From Adlercreutzia mucosicola DSM 19490 (lineage in GTDB: Bacteria > Actinomycetota > Coriobacteriia > Coriobacteriales > Eggerthellaceae): a stretch of DNA of 64,000 bases. A model generated the notes under the pieces. It was not told the DNA's origin. It saw only the letters and a program-made list of their open reading frames with translations, and ran no database searches. The stretch is taken from contig NZ_AUGK01000009.1 in the NCBI RefSeq assembly GCF_000422625.1, forward strand, positions 62,001-126,000, given 5' to 3'. The position numbers were made by a program, and so were the translations under genes. This document shows, one piece after another, positions 25,644 to 33,975 of the stretch (its first letter is position 1; the number at the start of each line of letters is the position of its first letter).

Positions 25644-27083
25644 TTGAACAAGCTGCGCATCCTGCTGCTCGCGTTGGCCTACGCCTGCTTTTGGGCATTG
25701 TTCGTGCTGTTTCCCTACCCGTCGAACGTAGTGCCCGAATCCTATACCTCCTACGATGCGGCCCCTGTGTTCGCCAGCAGCGTTGTCACGCTCGTTACGA
25801 TGGCCCTTTCAGGCGGGGTTCTCGTAGCGCTTCGTGACGGTCTGGCCGAGCGGGTGGCCGGAAGCACGATGGCTGTCGTTGGGTCCGGCGCCGCGCTGCT
25901 TGCCTGCGGCGCCGCGCTCATTGTCAGCGCTCATATCGGAGCGATACCGCTTTGGCTGATGGTCGTCTACCCCGCCATCGTGGCGATCTATGGCGTGGTG
26001 GCCGCCGTTACCCTTGCGGGGGCATCGCGGCGCTTGTCTTCTCGGGACAACGCCGTCATGCTCGCTCTCTCCCTGTTCCTGTCGTTCCTGATCGGCGAGG
26101 CTATCGTAGCGCTTACGGATCCTCTGCCCACCGGGGAGATCTCCAATCCGCTCATGCCCGCCTTGGGCGGTGTCTTCCTGGTGATTCTCGGCCGCCTCGG
26201 CCGCAGTGATTCCGAACCGCCGTCTCCGCCACGCCCTGCGTCGTCGCTCTCGGGTCGTGCTGCTGCGCTCGCGGCTGCCATTCTACTGTGCTACCTGCTA
26301 GGAAGCGGGGCGTTTATGAGCCTCTCGTCGGTGGCTCGGGGCGAGACGTGGTTTTCCGATGGGTGGATCCATTGCGCCATCGCCCTTGGACTCTATCCGG
26401 CTTTTTGCCTCTGCGCATTCGCCGCATGGCGCCAGGGTCGCGCGGGCTATCCGTGGCTCGGTTTCTTCATCCTCTGCATCGCCTGCCTCTATTGTACCGC
26501 CCTGCTGTATGCGCCGCTGGCCGTCCTATGCCGAGCTTTGATCCTGTCGAGCCGTCCCATGGCCATCATGCTGCTGTGGGTGGCGGTTCAAGAGGGGATG
26601 CGTGCGCGGGGTCTTCCTTGGTGGCAGTCCGCGGTTGCTGCGCCCATGCTCACCGTTGCCGTCGATTGCGCCATTCACGCCATCGGACTTGTCGGGCTCT
26701 CTTCCGCGCAGATGGATTCAGTCGTCAATGCCGTCATGCTTGTTACGGCCTTTGTCATGACGCTGGGGATGCTCTGGTTCGTGCGACTGCGCCTTGACGG
26801 CACGGATCCCGCGCACTCTGGGTACCTTGCGGGCGCCATCGATGTGTCGGCGGTTATCGCTGCTCTGGCCGACGAACATGGCTTGAGCGAGCGGGAGGGC
26901 GAAGTGCTCGGGCTGCTCTACCGCGGTAACACCCAGAAAAAGATTGCCGAGCGCTTGTTCCTGTCGGTGAACAGCGTCCAAACCTATGCAAAGAGCCTCT
27001 ATCGAAAGCTCGGCGTGCACTCGCGTCAAGAGCTCATCGACATGGTGAACGAGGCTGTGGACAAAGGCGACCGGACCCGCTGA
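25644..27083 (+). CDS. Membrane LuxR-family regulator
   Basis: 479 residues from TTG 25644 (AGGGGAGAGAGG just upstream). Around 12 hydrophobic segments fill residues 1-400. The C-terminus is a LuxR helix-turn-helix (LSEREGEVLGLLYRGNTQKK, then SVNSVQTYAKSLYRKLGVHSR). It is similar in design to the regulator at 920-2383. It converges on the Tat-exported flavoprotein at 27121-28815 with only 37 bp between stops, and is a candidate regulator of it. It likely senses a membrane-soluble or external signal; the ligand is unknown. Confidence 0.88.
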   Translation: MNKLRILLLALAYACFWALFVLFPYPSNVVPESYTSYDAAPVFASSVVTLVTMALSGGVLVALRDGLAERVAGSTMAVVGSGAALLACGAALIVSAHIGAIPLWLMVVYPAIVAIYGVVAAVTLAGASRRLSSRDNAVMLALSLFLSFLIGEAIVALTDPLPTGEISNPLMPALGGVFLVILGRLGRSDSEPPSPPRPASSLSGRAAALAAAILLCYLLGSGAFMSLSSVARGETWFSDGWIHCAIALGLYPAFCLCAFAAWRQGRAGYPWLGFFILCIACLYCTALLYAPLAVLCRALILSSRPMAIMLLWVAVQEGMRARGLPWWQSAVAAPMLTVAVDCAIHAIGLVGLSSAQMDSVVNAVMLVTAFVMTLGMLWFVRLRLDGTDPAHSGYLAGAIDVSAVIAALADEHGLSEREGEVLGLLYRGNTQKKIAERLFLSVNSVQTYAKSLYRKLGVHSRQELIDMVNEAVDKGDRTR

Positions 27084-27120
27084 GGGGCCCGGTCGCAGGG
27101 GGAGGGCGAAAAGTGGTCGA

Positions 27121-28815
27121 TTACCAGACCGAGATGGCCGTGGCGCAAGCGGGGCTGTCCCAGGCGTAGCCGCCGTCTTCCCCGATGAAGGAGTCGGCGA
27201 TAGAATCGAAGCTCGCCGGGTTCGAGGGTGTCATGTCCCCGGTTAGCGCGTGGATGACGGTGTAGCGTCCAGCGGTGAAGATATGCGCGTTCGAAAAGCC
27301 GCCCGGCATGTTCCAGTTGATGCCCCCGCAGGGGTTGCCCGCCTGGATGCCGGCGGCGTAGAGGCCAGGAATGGGATTGCCCTCGCCGTCGGTCACTCGG
27401 TAGCGGTTGTCCACCATGATGCCGGCGTTGATGCCCGAGATGCCCACATCTCCCTTGATGCAGAAGAACGGGGGAGTGTCTATGGCCGCCATGTCGGATC
27501 CAGCCACGCCGAAATCGTCGTCGGTGCCCTTGGCGCACAGCTCGTTGTATCGCTCGATGCTGGCCACTCCCTCCTGGACGGGAATGCCGGCCGCCTCGCA
27601 GAGCTCCTCGAGGGTATTCCCCGACACCACCGTTTCGGGATCCATCCAGGCGCTGCCCTCGCCTACGAGGGCCACCGGCGGTACGCCGGGGATGCCCTCC
27701 ACGGCGCCTTCGGTCTTAGAGTCGAAGATGCGGTAGTGGATGCCGCGATCCTCGGGTTTGTAGGTGGCGGACATGGAGATGTTCAGGCTGCTCATCGGAA
27801 CGGTTTCGTTGCAGAAGCGCTTGCCGTTGACGTCGAGGGCCAGGAAGGGATAGAACATGAAGGGGCCGATATAGTTGGTGTGGATCTGCCGGGCGTGTCC
27901 GAGCGGTGCCATGCGCCCGCCTGCCAGAATGCCGAGGATGTGCCCGTCGCCTGTGTGGTTGATCAGGCAGAGGGGGAACATGGACGCATCGCGCATGTTC
28001 CGATCCACCATAGACTCGTTGTTCATGTAATCGCCGGCGGCCAGCACCACGCCCTTTGTGGCGGTGAGCTTCACATAGGTGCCGTCTTTTTGCTTGCCGA
28101 TGGCGCCGGTGATGGTGCCGTCCTCTTCCTGGACGAGCTGCACGCAGGGGGTTTCGTAGTAGAACGTGGCACCGCCGTCGGCTGCCTTTTGGGCGAGAGC
28201 GGTCATGAGGTCCTGATTCGAGGCTTGGGTCGCGTCGCAAACGGCGACAACGCTGCCGTCATCGTAGCGGATGGAGCTGTCGGTGAGGAACTCGATGGGC
28301 TCGATGCCGACGGAGCGGCCCTGGGATATCACCCACGGCACGGCTTCCTCGGCGTATTCCACATAGTAGTCGAACAAGTCGTTGTTGATCCTCCAGTCGT
28401 TGAGGCGGGCCCAGTCGCTGCGCCAGCGCTTGATGCCGGCGGGGGTGGAGTGCTCTTTCGCGACGAAGGAGCAACCGTTGCCATTGGCGGACACCACGGC
28501 CTCTTTCTGGAGACAGGCTACCTTTGCGCCCTCTTCCACGGCGGTAAGTACGGCGGGCACGCCGGCGCAGCCCGCGCCTACTACGACGATGTCGTAGGTT
28601 TCCTCGGCGGCGAACTCGGTGATCGGCTCGCGCTCTACGATACTGAAATCGAAGTCGCTCTCCTTGAGGTCGGCGGGAAGCTCGTCGTTTGCGGTGTCGG
28701 CCAATTTCCCGCTCGCAGTGGCGGATGGGGCGCACCCCGCCATTCCCAGCAGGGCGGTTCCGGCCGCTGCGCCGATGCCGCCTTTGATGAACATTCTGCG
28801 ATCCATGGTCTGCAT
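27121..28815 (-). CDS. Tat-exported FAD-dependent fumarate-reductase-like lipoprotein
   Basis: 564 residues; start 28815 with AAGGAGG upstream. The N-terminus is a Tat signal (DRRMFIKGGIGAAAGTALLG) running into a lipobox-like MAGC, so the folded protein is probably exported and lipid-anchored. FAD dinucleotide motif YDIVVVGAGCAGVPAVLTAV near residue 70 and a C-terminal PGLYAAGIQAGNPCGGINWN. No haem-binding CXXCH is seen, so electrons must come from a separate quinol dehydrogenase or cytochrome. In Eggerthellaceae such enzymes reduce varied organic acceptors (cinnamates, steroids, catechols or fumarate); the substrate here is unknown. Divergent from the FNT channel. Confidence 0.9.
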   Translation of the reverse strand: MQTMDRRMFIKGGIGAAAGTALLGMAGCAPSATASGKLADTANDELPADLKESDFDFSIVEREPITEFAAEETYDIVVVGAGCAGVPAVLTAVEEGAKVACLQKEAVVSANGNGCSFVAKEHSTPAGIKRWRSDWARLNDWRINNDLFDYYVEYAEEAVPWVISQGRSVGIEPIEFLTDSSIRYDDGSVVAVCDATQASNQDLMTALAQKAADGGATFYYETPCVQLVQEEDGTITGAIGKQKDGTYVKLTATKGVVLAAGDYMNNESMVDRNMRDASMFPLCLINHTGDGHILGILAGGRMAPLGHARQIHTNYIGPFMFYPFLALDVNGKRFCNETVPMSSLNISMSATYKPEDRGIHYRIFDSKTEGAVEGIPGVPPVALVGEGSAWMDPETVVSGNTLEELCEAAGIPVQEGVASIERYNELCAKGTDDDFGVAGSDMAAIDTPPFFCIKGDVGISGINAGIMVDNRYRVTDGEGNPIPGLYAAGIQAGNPCGGINWNMPGGFSNAHIFTAGRYTVIHALTGDMTPSNPASFDSIADSFIGEDGGYAWDSPACATAISVW

Positions 28816-28903
28816 GAGTCCCTCCTTGCACTGTTTCTTGGACGCGGGCTGCGGTGCCCGAGCGTCTCTTGTCGGTGATCATCATGGCCCATGAAGCCGG
28901 CTT

Positions 28904-28964
28904 GCGCTTCCCATGGAATGGGGATAGTTTTGCTCGGAGTGCTTCCCATAAAATGGGGAAGCAC
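28904..28964. promoter_or_regulatory. Tandem palindromic operator-like sites
   Basis: 28939-28964 is an interrupted palindrome GTGCTTCCC-8N-GGGAAGCAC. A near copy (CGCTTCCCATGG/AATGGGGATAG) begins at 28904, 35 bp earlier. They sit about 90-150 bp upstream of the flavoprotein start and 190-250 bp before the FNT start. Good candidates for the binding site of a dimeric regulator, possibly the adjacent LuxR protein. The rest of this 336-bp gap shows no gene. Confidence 0.55.
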
Positions 28965-29151
28965 CTGTATGGAGGCGCTTTTGGAAACAGTGCCCGCATC
29001 TTCGCATTCGCCGTGCGAAGTTGGATGGGAATTGCGGGAAAAGGCAAGGAAGGTCGTGCCGTCAGCCGATTGGCGCAATGATGACGCAGCGTCAGAGGCG
29101 TTCTCGTGAAATGATGTGTCCTTCACTGATATTCGCGAGAAGGAGAGCGCC

Positions 29152-29976
29152 ATGCCCATCTTCAGCCCCACCGAGATCACCGACAATTACATGAAGGCAT
29201 CCGTGGGGAAGGCGGAATCCCCGGCGTGGCGCCTCTTCATTTTGGCTGTGGCCGCCGGCCTGCTCATCGGCCTGGGCGGCGTTACCTCCTCCACGGCGGC
29301 CCACGCCCTCGACAACGCCGGCATGGTGCGCCTCGTATCGGGCCTCATCTTTCCCGTAGGACTCATGATGGTCATCCTCATGGGCACCGAGCTGTTCACG
29401 GGCAACGCCCTCATGATCACGGCGGCGCTGGACGGCCGCATCACCTGGGGGCGTCTGCTGCGCAATTGGGGCATCGTGTTCGCCGGCAACCTCGTGGGCG
29501 CTGTGGCCCTGGCCGCCTGCATGGCGTTCTTCGGGCAGTTGAACATCGGCGGGGGCGACTTGGCCGTGTACACCGCCATGGTGGGCGCGGCGAAGAGCAG
29601 CATGCCCTGGATGAACGCCTTCGTGCTGGGCATCTTCTGCAACCTCATGGTGTGCATCGCCGTGTATCAGGCCAACACCGCCCAGGACACCGCCGGGCGC
29701 ATTCTGGGCATCTTCTTCCCCATCATGGGCTTTGTGCTGGCCGGCTTCGAGCATTGCGTGGCCGATATGTACTATGTGCCCGCGGGCATCTTCGCTTACC
29801 TGAACCCGGCCTATACGGGCATGATCGACGCGGCGGGCGTAAACACGGCCGTGCTGACGTTCGGGCAGTTCGTCACGGCGAACCTGATTCCCGTTACCCT
29901 GGGCAACATCGTGGGCGGGGTGCTGGTGGGCCTGACCATGTACGCGTGCCACCGCACCAAGACGAAGAAGGACTAG
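29152..29976 (+). CDS. Formate/nitrite transporter (FNT) family channel
   Basis: 274 residues from ATG 29152 (GAGAAGGAGAG upstream). Six to seven membrane helices, FNT family pentameric anion channel. Seen: the entry segment FSPTEITDNYMKASVGKAES, GTELFTGNALMI (the TM2 omega-loop region), an NWGIVFAGNLVGA half-helix and the FNLMVCIAVYQANTAQD-like segment FCNLMVCIAVYQ. Members carry formate, nitrite or hydrosulfide. Formate is favoured because fhs, fchA and folD lie close by, but the sequence alone does not settle it. Confidence 0.9.
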   Translation: MPIFSPTEITDNYMKASVGKAESPAWRLFILAVAAGLLIGLGGVTSSTAAHALDNAGMVRLVSGLIFPVGLMMVILMGTELFTGNALMITAALDGRITWGRLLRNWGIVFAGNLVGAVALAACMAFFGQLNIGGGDLAVYTAMVGAAKSSMPWMNAFVLGIFCNLMVCIAVYQANTAQDTAGRILGIFFPIMGFVLAGFEHCVADMYYVPAGIFAYLNPAYTGMIDAAGVNTAVLTFGQFVTANLIPVTLGNIVGGVLVGLTMYACHRTKTKKD

Positions 29977-30140
29977 GGGCCGCGAGGGGCGGCCGCTGTC
30001 GGATGCCGCCGGATGTCGGAGGCGGAGGTGGGGGAGGGCGCCGGTTTGCCTCACCGAACGAATTCGTAAGGAATGTGGGTAATCTGGTCAAGTTCGGCCG
30101 TCCGCGCCGGCCGCCAGCGGCTGCGGCGTATGATAGGGCC

Positions 30141-30653
30141 ATGGCAAACGGACTGACATATCAGCGTACCACTTCCACCCCCGAGGCGACCAAGCAGCTG
30201 GCCTCCACGCTGGCGCCCTATCTGCATCCGGGCGACGTGGTGGTGCTCGATGGCGATCTGGGGGCGGGAAAGACCCAGTTCGTGCAGGGCGTGGCCGCCG
30301 CGTTGGGTGTGCGCACGCCGGTGACCAGTCCCACCTTCAACATTCTGCTAGAGTACGGCGAGGGCCGCATTCCGGTGTACCACTACGATCTGTATCGTTT
30401 GGACGATCGCTTCCAGCTGGAGGATATCGACTACTACAGCGCCATCGACGGCGATGGTGACGGGGTGGCCTTCGTGGAATGGGCCGAGAAGTTCCCCGAG
30501 GACATGCCCTACGACTATCTGGAGCTGACCGTGACCGTGGAAGCCGAGGGCGCCCGTCGCATCGTGGCCCACTCCTACGGCGCTCGGTCGCGCCAGCTGC
30601 TCTGCGTGTGGGCCAACGATTCCAAGTCGCGCCTGGGAAAGTGCCAGCTGTAG
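30141..30653 (+). CDS. tsaE: tRNA threonylcarbamoyladenosine ATPase TsaE
   Basis: 170 residues from ATG 30141. P-loop ATPase of the t6A37 tRNA modification complex, which works with TsaB and TsaD. Seen: the Walker [32 protein letters not shown] switch segment, VYHYDLYRL, and [13 protein letters not shown]. The first residues ([20 protein letters not shown]) match the family. The partner fusion TsaB-RimI-TsaD begins 350 bp downstream, after an inverted repeat, so the full t6A transferase set except TsaC is here. Confidence 0.95.
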   Translation: MANGLTYQRTTSTPEATKQLASTLAPYLHPGDVVVLDGDLGAGKTQFVQGVAAALGVRTPVTSPTFNILLEYGEGRIPVYHYDLYRLDDRFQLEDIDYYSAIDGDGDGVAFVEWAEKFPEDMPYDYLELTVTVEAEGARRIVAHSYGARSRQLLCVWANDSKSRLGKCQL

Positions 30654-30803
30654 GCCCGCGCGCTGCTCGGGATTTCTGCGGCTCCCGTGCGGCTTTTCGC
30701 CGGCCGCTTCTGCGACGGTTGCTGTGCGGCACCGGTCTTTTGCTGCGTTGGTCGCAGCGGTGTCCTTGGAAAGCGCGGAGTTGTGTGTGCTGTCTGCTTT
30801 GGA

Positions 30804-30891
30804 GCGACCGAAATGACGTTTGAGCGAGCCTCGGAGGGTCTTCGGCGGCCTTTTCCGGGGTGAAGCCTCTCTCAAACGTCATTTTGGTCGC
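30804..30891. repeat. Inverted repeat between tsaE and tsaB-rimI-tsaD
   Basis: Arms 30804-30824 and 30871-30891 pair over 20 of 21 bases (core AAATGACGTTTGAG), spacer 46 bp, the same spacer length as the repeat at 7359-7456. The genes on either side are co-directional, so simple convergent termination does not explain it, and there is no T-run. The remaining sequence of this 349-bp gap shows no gene. Confidence 0.85.
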
Positions 30892-31002
30892 GCGCGTCCT
30901 CGCCCAACCGTCAATTCGGTCGTTTTTCGGGCGGCTGGGGTGAGCGGGGCTTCCTGCGGTAAAATACGCAGGTTCGCTATCGCCGCTTCAGGAAGGCTTC
31001 CC

Positions 31003-33693
31003 GTGGATACTGCGCGCCCCTTTGTTCTCGCTTTCGACACCGCCAACGAGGTTATCGCCCTGGGGCTGGGAAAGCTGTGCCCCGAGACGGCCACGGTGGA
31101 GGCAGTGGCCTGCGCGGAAGTGGAGGCGCGGCGGGCGTCGAACACCCAGCTGGTGCCGCGCATCGACGGGCTGTGCGCCGAGGCTGGCGTGGCCCGCGAG
31201 GAGATCGGTTGCGTGTGCGTGGGCCGCGGTCCGGGGTCGTTCACTGGCGTGCGTATCGCCCTGGCCTGCGCCAAGGGCATCGCGAGTGCCCTGGAGGTGG
31301 GTCTGGTGGGCGTTTCGTCGCTGGACGGGGTGGCCTGGGGTGCCTGGGCGGCCGGAGTGCGCGGCACAGGTGCGGTGGTGGCCGATGCCATGCGCAAGGA
31401 AGTGTACCCCGTTCGGTTCGCGCTGACCGATGACGGTGCACGGCGCCTGACGGCCGATCGCGTGGTGAAGGCCGAGGCGGCGGCGACCGAGCTGGCCGAG
31501 GGCGGTCCGCTGGATTTCGTGACGGGCGACGGGCTGCGCAAGTACGCCGATCTGTTCGCGGGCGCGGGTCCCCTACTGCCTGAGGCTCAATGGACGCCGA
31601 CGGGCGCGGGATTGCTGCGGGCGCTGCAGGCGGCATGGCGGGCCGGGGAATGCGATCCGCTGGATGCGGTGCGCCACGATCCGGGGCTGCTGCTGCCCGT
31701 GTACACGCGCCTGTCCGATGCCGAGGAGAACGAGCGGGTGCGCCTGGCCCAGGCTGCCGACACGCTGGCGGGCAAGCGCGGGTCGAAGCATGTGACGATG
31801 AACGACACGGCTATCGCGAACGCCCGGGCCAACGGCGAGGGCATCGCCTACAAGCCCCTGGATGCGCGCCACGTGGCCGCGGTGGCGGCTCTGGAGGCCC
31901 AGGTCATGGGCTCGGATGCGTGGAACGAGGCGCTGGTGGCCGATGAGCTGGGTCGTGCCGATCGCCTGTGGTGGGCGGCTTATGCCGCCGATCCGAAGAT
32001 GCCCCTGACTGCCGATGCGCCTCTGGTGGGCTATGCCGGCGGCTGGGTGGTCGACGGCGACGTGCAGATTCTGAAGGTGGGGGTGGATCCCGCATGGCGC
32101 CGCCACGGCATCGCTCGCGTGCTGCTGGCTCGCGTGGCCGACGATGCGCGCAATCTGGGCGCCCGCACCTGCTCGCTGGAAGTGCGCGCGGCCAACACCG
32201 GCGCCCAGGCATTGTACGAGGCGCTGGGCTTCACGGCCTTGGGCCGCCGGGCGCGCTACTATTCCGATGGCGAAGACGCCGTGATCATGACCGGTCCCTT
32301 GCCCACCATGGCATTGCCGATGGTGCCGAACGGCGATGCGGTGGCCGGCGTTGCCCGTGCCGTGGGGGCTGCCGCATCCGCTGCGGAGCTCTGTAGGGGC
32401 GGTCTTCAGGCCGCCCTCGGCGAGGGGGATCTTGCATCGGAGAGGGCATGCGATGGGGCGACGTCTGCCGATGCGGGCGGGCTCAAGGCCGCCCCTGCGG
32501 GGGCTGGGCTGGGAGCCACCAGCGCCCCCGCCGCCCCCGTTGCCGGCGCTGTCGCGCCCGCCGCGCCTGCTGTCGCGCGCCCCCTTATCCTTGCCATCGA
32601 ATCATCTTGCGATGAGACGGCTGCTGCGGTCATCGACGGTGAGGGCGTGTTGCGCTCAGACGTGGTGGCCTCCCAGGTGGACTTCCACGCGCGCTTCGGC
32701 GGGGTGGTGCCCGAGATTGCCAGCCGCAAGCATATCGAGGCCATCTGCGGCGTATGCGGTGAGGCGCTGGATGCGGCCGCGGTCTCGCTGGCGGCGAGCG
32801 GCGAAGGGGCTGGCAGCCCGGTGGCGGCCACCTCAAGCGCCCTGTCCGCCGAGAGCGAGCAGGACGCGCGCCCGCTGCGCCTGCGCTGGCGCGATCTGGA
32901 TGCCGTGGCCGTCACCTACGCGCCGGGGCTCGTGGGGGCGCTCGTGGTGGGCGTGGCCTTCGCCAAGGGCGCGGCCTGGGGCGCCGATATCCCCTTCATC
33001 GTGGTGAACCACCTGGAGGGTCATCTGTACGCCAACAAGATCGGCTTGGACGACTTCGCGCCGCCGGCCGTGGTGTCGCTGGTGTCCGGCGGCAACACCA
33101 TGCTCGTGTTCATGGCCGATTGGGGCGACTACCGCGTGCTCGGCGCTACCATCGACGACGCGGTGGGGGAGGCTTTCGACAAGGTGGCCAAGGCCCTGGG
33201 CCTGGGGTACCCCGGCGGCCCGGTGGTGTCGAAGTTCGCGGCCGAGGGCGATCCGGCGGCCATTCCCTTTCCGCGGGCCATGCTGCATTCGGGTGACTTG
33301 CGCTTCTCGCTGTCGGGGCTGAAGACCGCCGTGGTCACCTACATCAATGGCGAGCGGGCCGCCGGTCGGGAGCTGAACGTGCCCGATATCTGCGCCAGTT
33401 TCACCGCTGCGGTGGTGGACGTGCAAGTGGCGAAGGCCCGCGCCGCCTTGGAAGAGACCGGGGCGCCGACGTTCTGCCTGGGCGGCGGGGTGGCGGCCAA
33501 CCCCTCGCTGCGGGCCGCCTACGAGCAGATGTGCGCCGAGATGGACGTGCGCCTGGTGATGCCGCCGCTGTCCGCCTGCGGCGACAACGCGGGCATGATC
33601 GCCGAGGTGGCCCTGGATCGCTATCGCGCCGGCAAGTTCGCCCCCCTCGATGCCGACGCCCTCGCCCACGGCGATTTGGAAGTGCCCTACTAG
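31003..33693 (+). CDS. tsaB-rimI-tsaD: TsaB-RimI-TsaD triple fusion
   Basis: 896 residues from GTG 31003 (AGGAAGG six bases upstream). Residues 1-240: TsaB, the dimerisation subunit (VLAFDTANEVIALGLG, VGRGPGSFTGVRIALACAKG). Residues 266-433: RimI-type GNAT acetyltransferase that acetylates ribosomal protein S18 (VGVDPAWRRHGIARVLLARV, AQALYEALGF). Residues 435-525: Ala-rich linker holding a GC-rich palindromic element at DNA level. Residues 527-896: TsaD, the t6A transferase (AIESSCDETAAAVID, VVNHLEGHLYANK metal site, SLVSGGNTMLV). TsaD has an extra loop of about 25 residues. TsaB and TsaD must pair, so a fused chain either self-pairs or dimerises. Two-part fusions are known; three in one chain are uncommon. 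Confidence 0.95.
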   Translation: MDTARPFVLAFDTANEVIALGLGKLCPETATVEAVACAEVEARRASNTQLVPRIDGLCAEAGVAREEIGCVCVGRGPGSFTGVRIALACAKGIASALEVGLVGVSSLDGVAWGAWAAGVRGTGAVVADAMRKEVYPVRFALTDDGARRLTADRVVKAEAAATELAEGGPLDFVTGDGLRKYADLFAGAGPLLPEAQWTPTGAGLLRALQAAWRAGECDPLDAVRHDPGLLLPVYTRLSDAEENERVRLAQAADTLAGKRGSKHVTMNDTAIANARANGEGIAYKPLDARHVAAVAALEAQVMGSDAWNEALVADELGRADRLWWAAYAADPKMPLTADAPLVGYAGGWVVDGDVQILKVGVDPAWRRHGIARVLLARVADDARNLGARTCSLEVRAANTGAQALYEALGFTALGRRARYYSDGEDAVIMTGPLPTMALPMVPNGDAVAGVARAVGAAASAAELCRGGLQAALGEGDLASERACDGATSADAGGLKAAPAGAGLGATSAPAAPVAGAVAPAAPAVARPLILAIESSCDETAAAVIDGEGVLRSDVVASQVDFHARFGGVVPEIASRKHIEAICGVCGEALDAAAVSLAASGEGAGSPVAATSSALSAESEQDARPLRLRWRDLDAVAVTYAPGLVGALVVGVAFAKGAAWGADIPFIVVNHLEGHLYANKIGLDDFAPPAVVSLVSGGNTMLVFMADWGDYRVLGATIDDAVGEAFDKVAKALGLGYPGGPVVSKFAAEGDPAAIPFPRAMLHSGDLRFSLSGLKTAVVTYINGERAAGRELNVPDICASFTAAVVDVQVAKARAALEETGAPTFCLGGGVAANPSLRAAYEQMCAEMDVRLVMPPLSACGDNAGMIAEVALDRYRAGKFAPLDADALAHGDLEVPY
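32393..32498. repeat. GC-rich palindromic element inside tsaB-rimI-tsaD
   Basis: Arms 32393-32416 and 32475-32498 pair over about 20 of 24 positions, spacer 58 bp. They have the same pattern as the intergenic copies at 10760, 42400 and 51342. The whole element is translated in frame (arms read RGGLQAAL and GLKAAPAG) and forms the RimI-TsaD linker. Confidence 0.75.
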
Positions 33694-33745
33694 CGCCCTC
33701 TTGGGACGGCATCTCTGCCGCGGGCGATCTTTGGCCGCCTGCAAT

Positions 33746-33810
33746 CTTAATACTCCCTTAATGCCCGTGGGGGAACCTTAAGGGCGTCTTTAGGCTTCTT
33801 TTCCTATGCT
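33746..33810 (+). promoter_or_regulatory. kdp promoter with phased direct repeats
   Basis: CTTAAT at 33746 and 33757, CTTAAG at 33777 and CTTTAG at 33788: two pairs, each 11 bp apart, one helical turn. This is the layout bound by OmpR-family regulators, so KdpE is the likely ligand. A TATGCT -10 candidate is at 33805-33810, placing the last repeat near -35. The kdpF start follows at 33883. Confidence 0.5.
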
Positions 33811-33882
33811 GGCTGACGTGGGCGAGCGCGGCTCGTCCGGTTGATCGGCGGCCCCTGCGGGGGTTTGGTGAAAGGAAGCGTC

Positions 33883-33975
33883 ATGGCTGTGGTGACGACG
33901 ATCGTGGGCCTGTTGGCCCTGGCCGCCATGGGTTATCTGGCGGTGCTGCTGCTCGGCGGCGGTGAGCGGCGATGA
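33883..33975 (+). CDS. kdpF: KdpF, small subunit of K+ ATPase
   Basis: 30-residue single-helix membrane peptide (MAVVTTIVGLLALAAMGYLA, then a short Leu-rich end and GGGERR). AAAGGAAG lies just upstream. It stabilises the KdpFABC complex. The stop overlaps the kdpA start as ATGA (33972-33975). The length and position immediately before kdpA match KdpF in other bacteria. Confidence 0.9.
   Translation: MAVVTTIVGLLALAAMGYLAVLLLGGGERR

Noticed and set aside
29226-30653. Long plus-strand frame reading into tsaE from inside the FNT gene
   Set aside because: The first 300 codons lie out of frame within the FNT gene and have no motif; the real tsaE begins at 30141.
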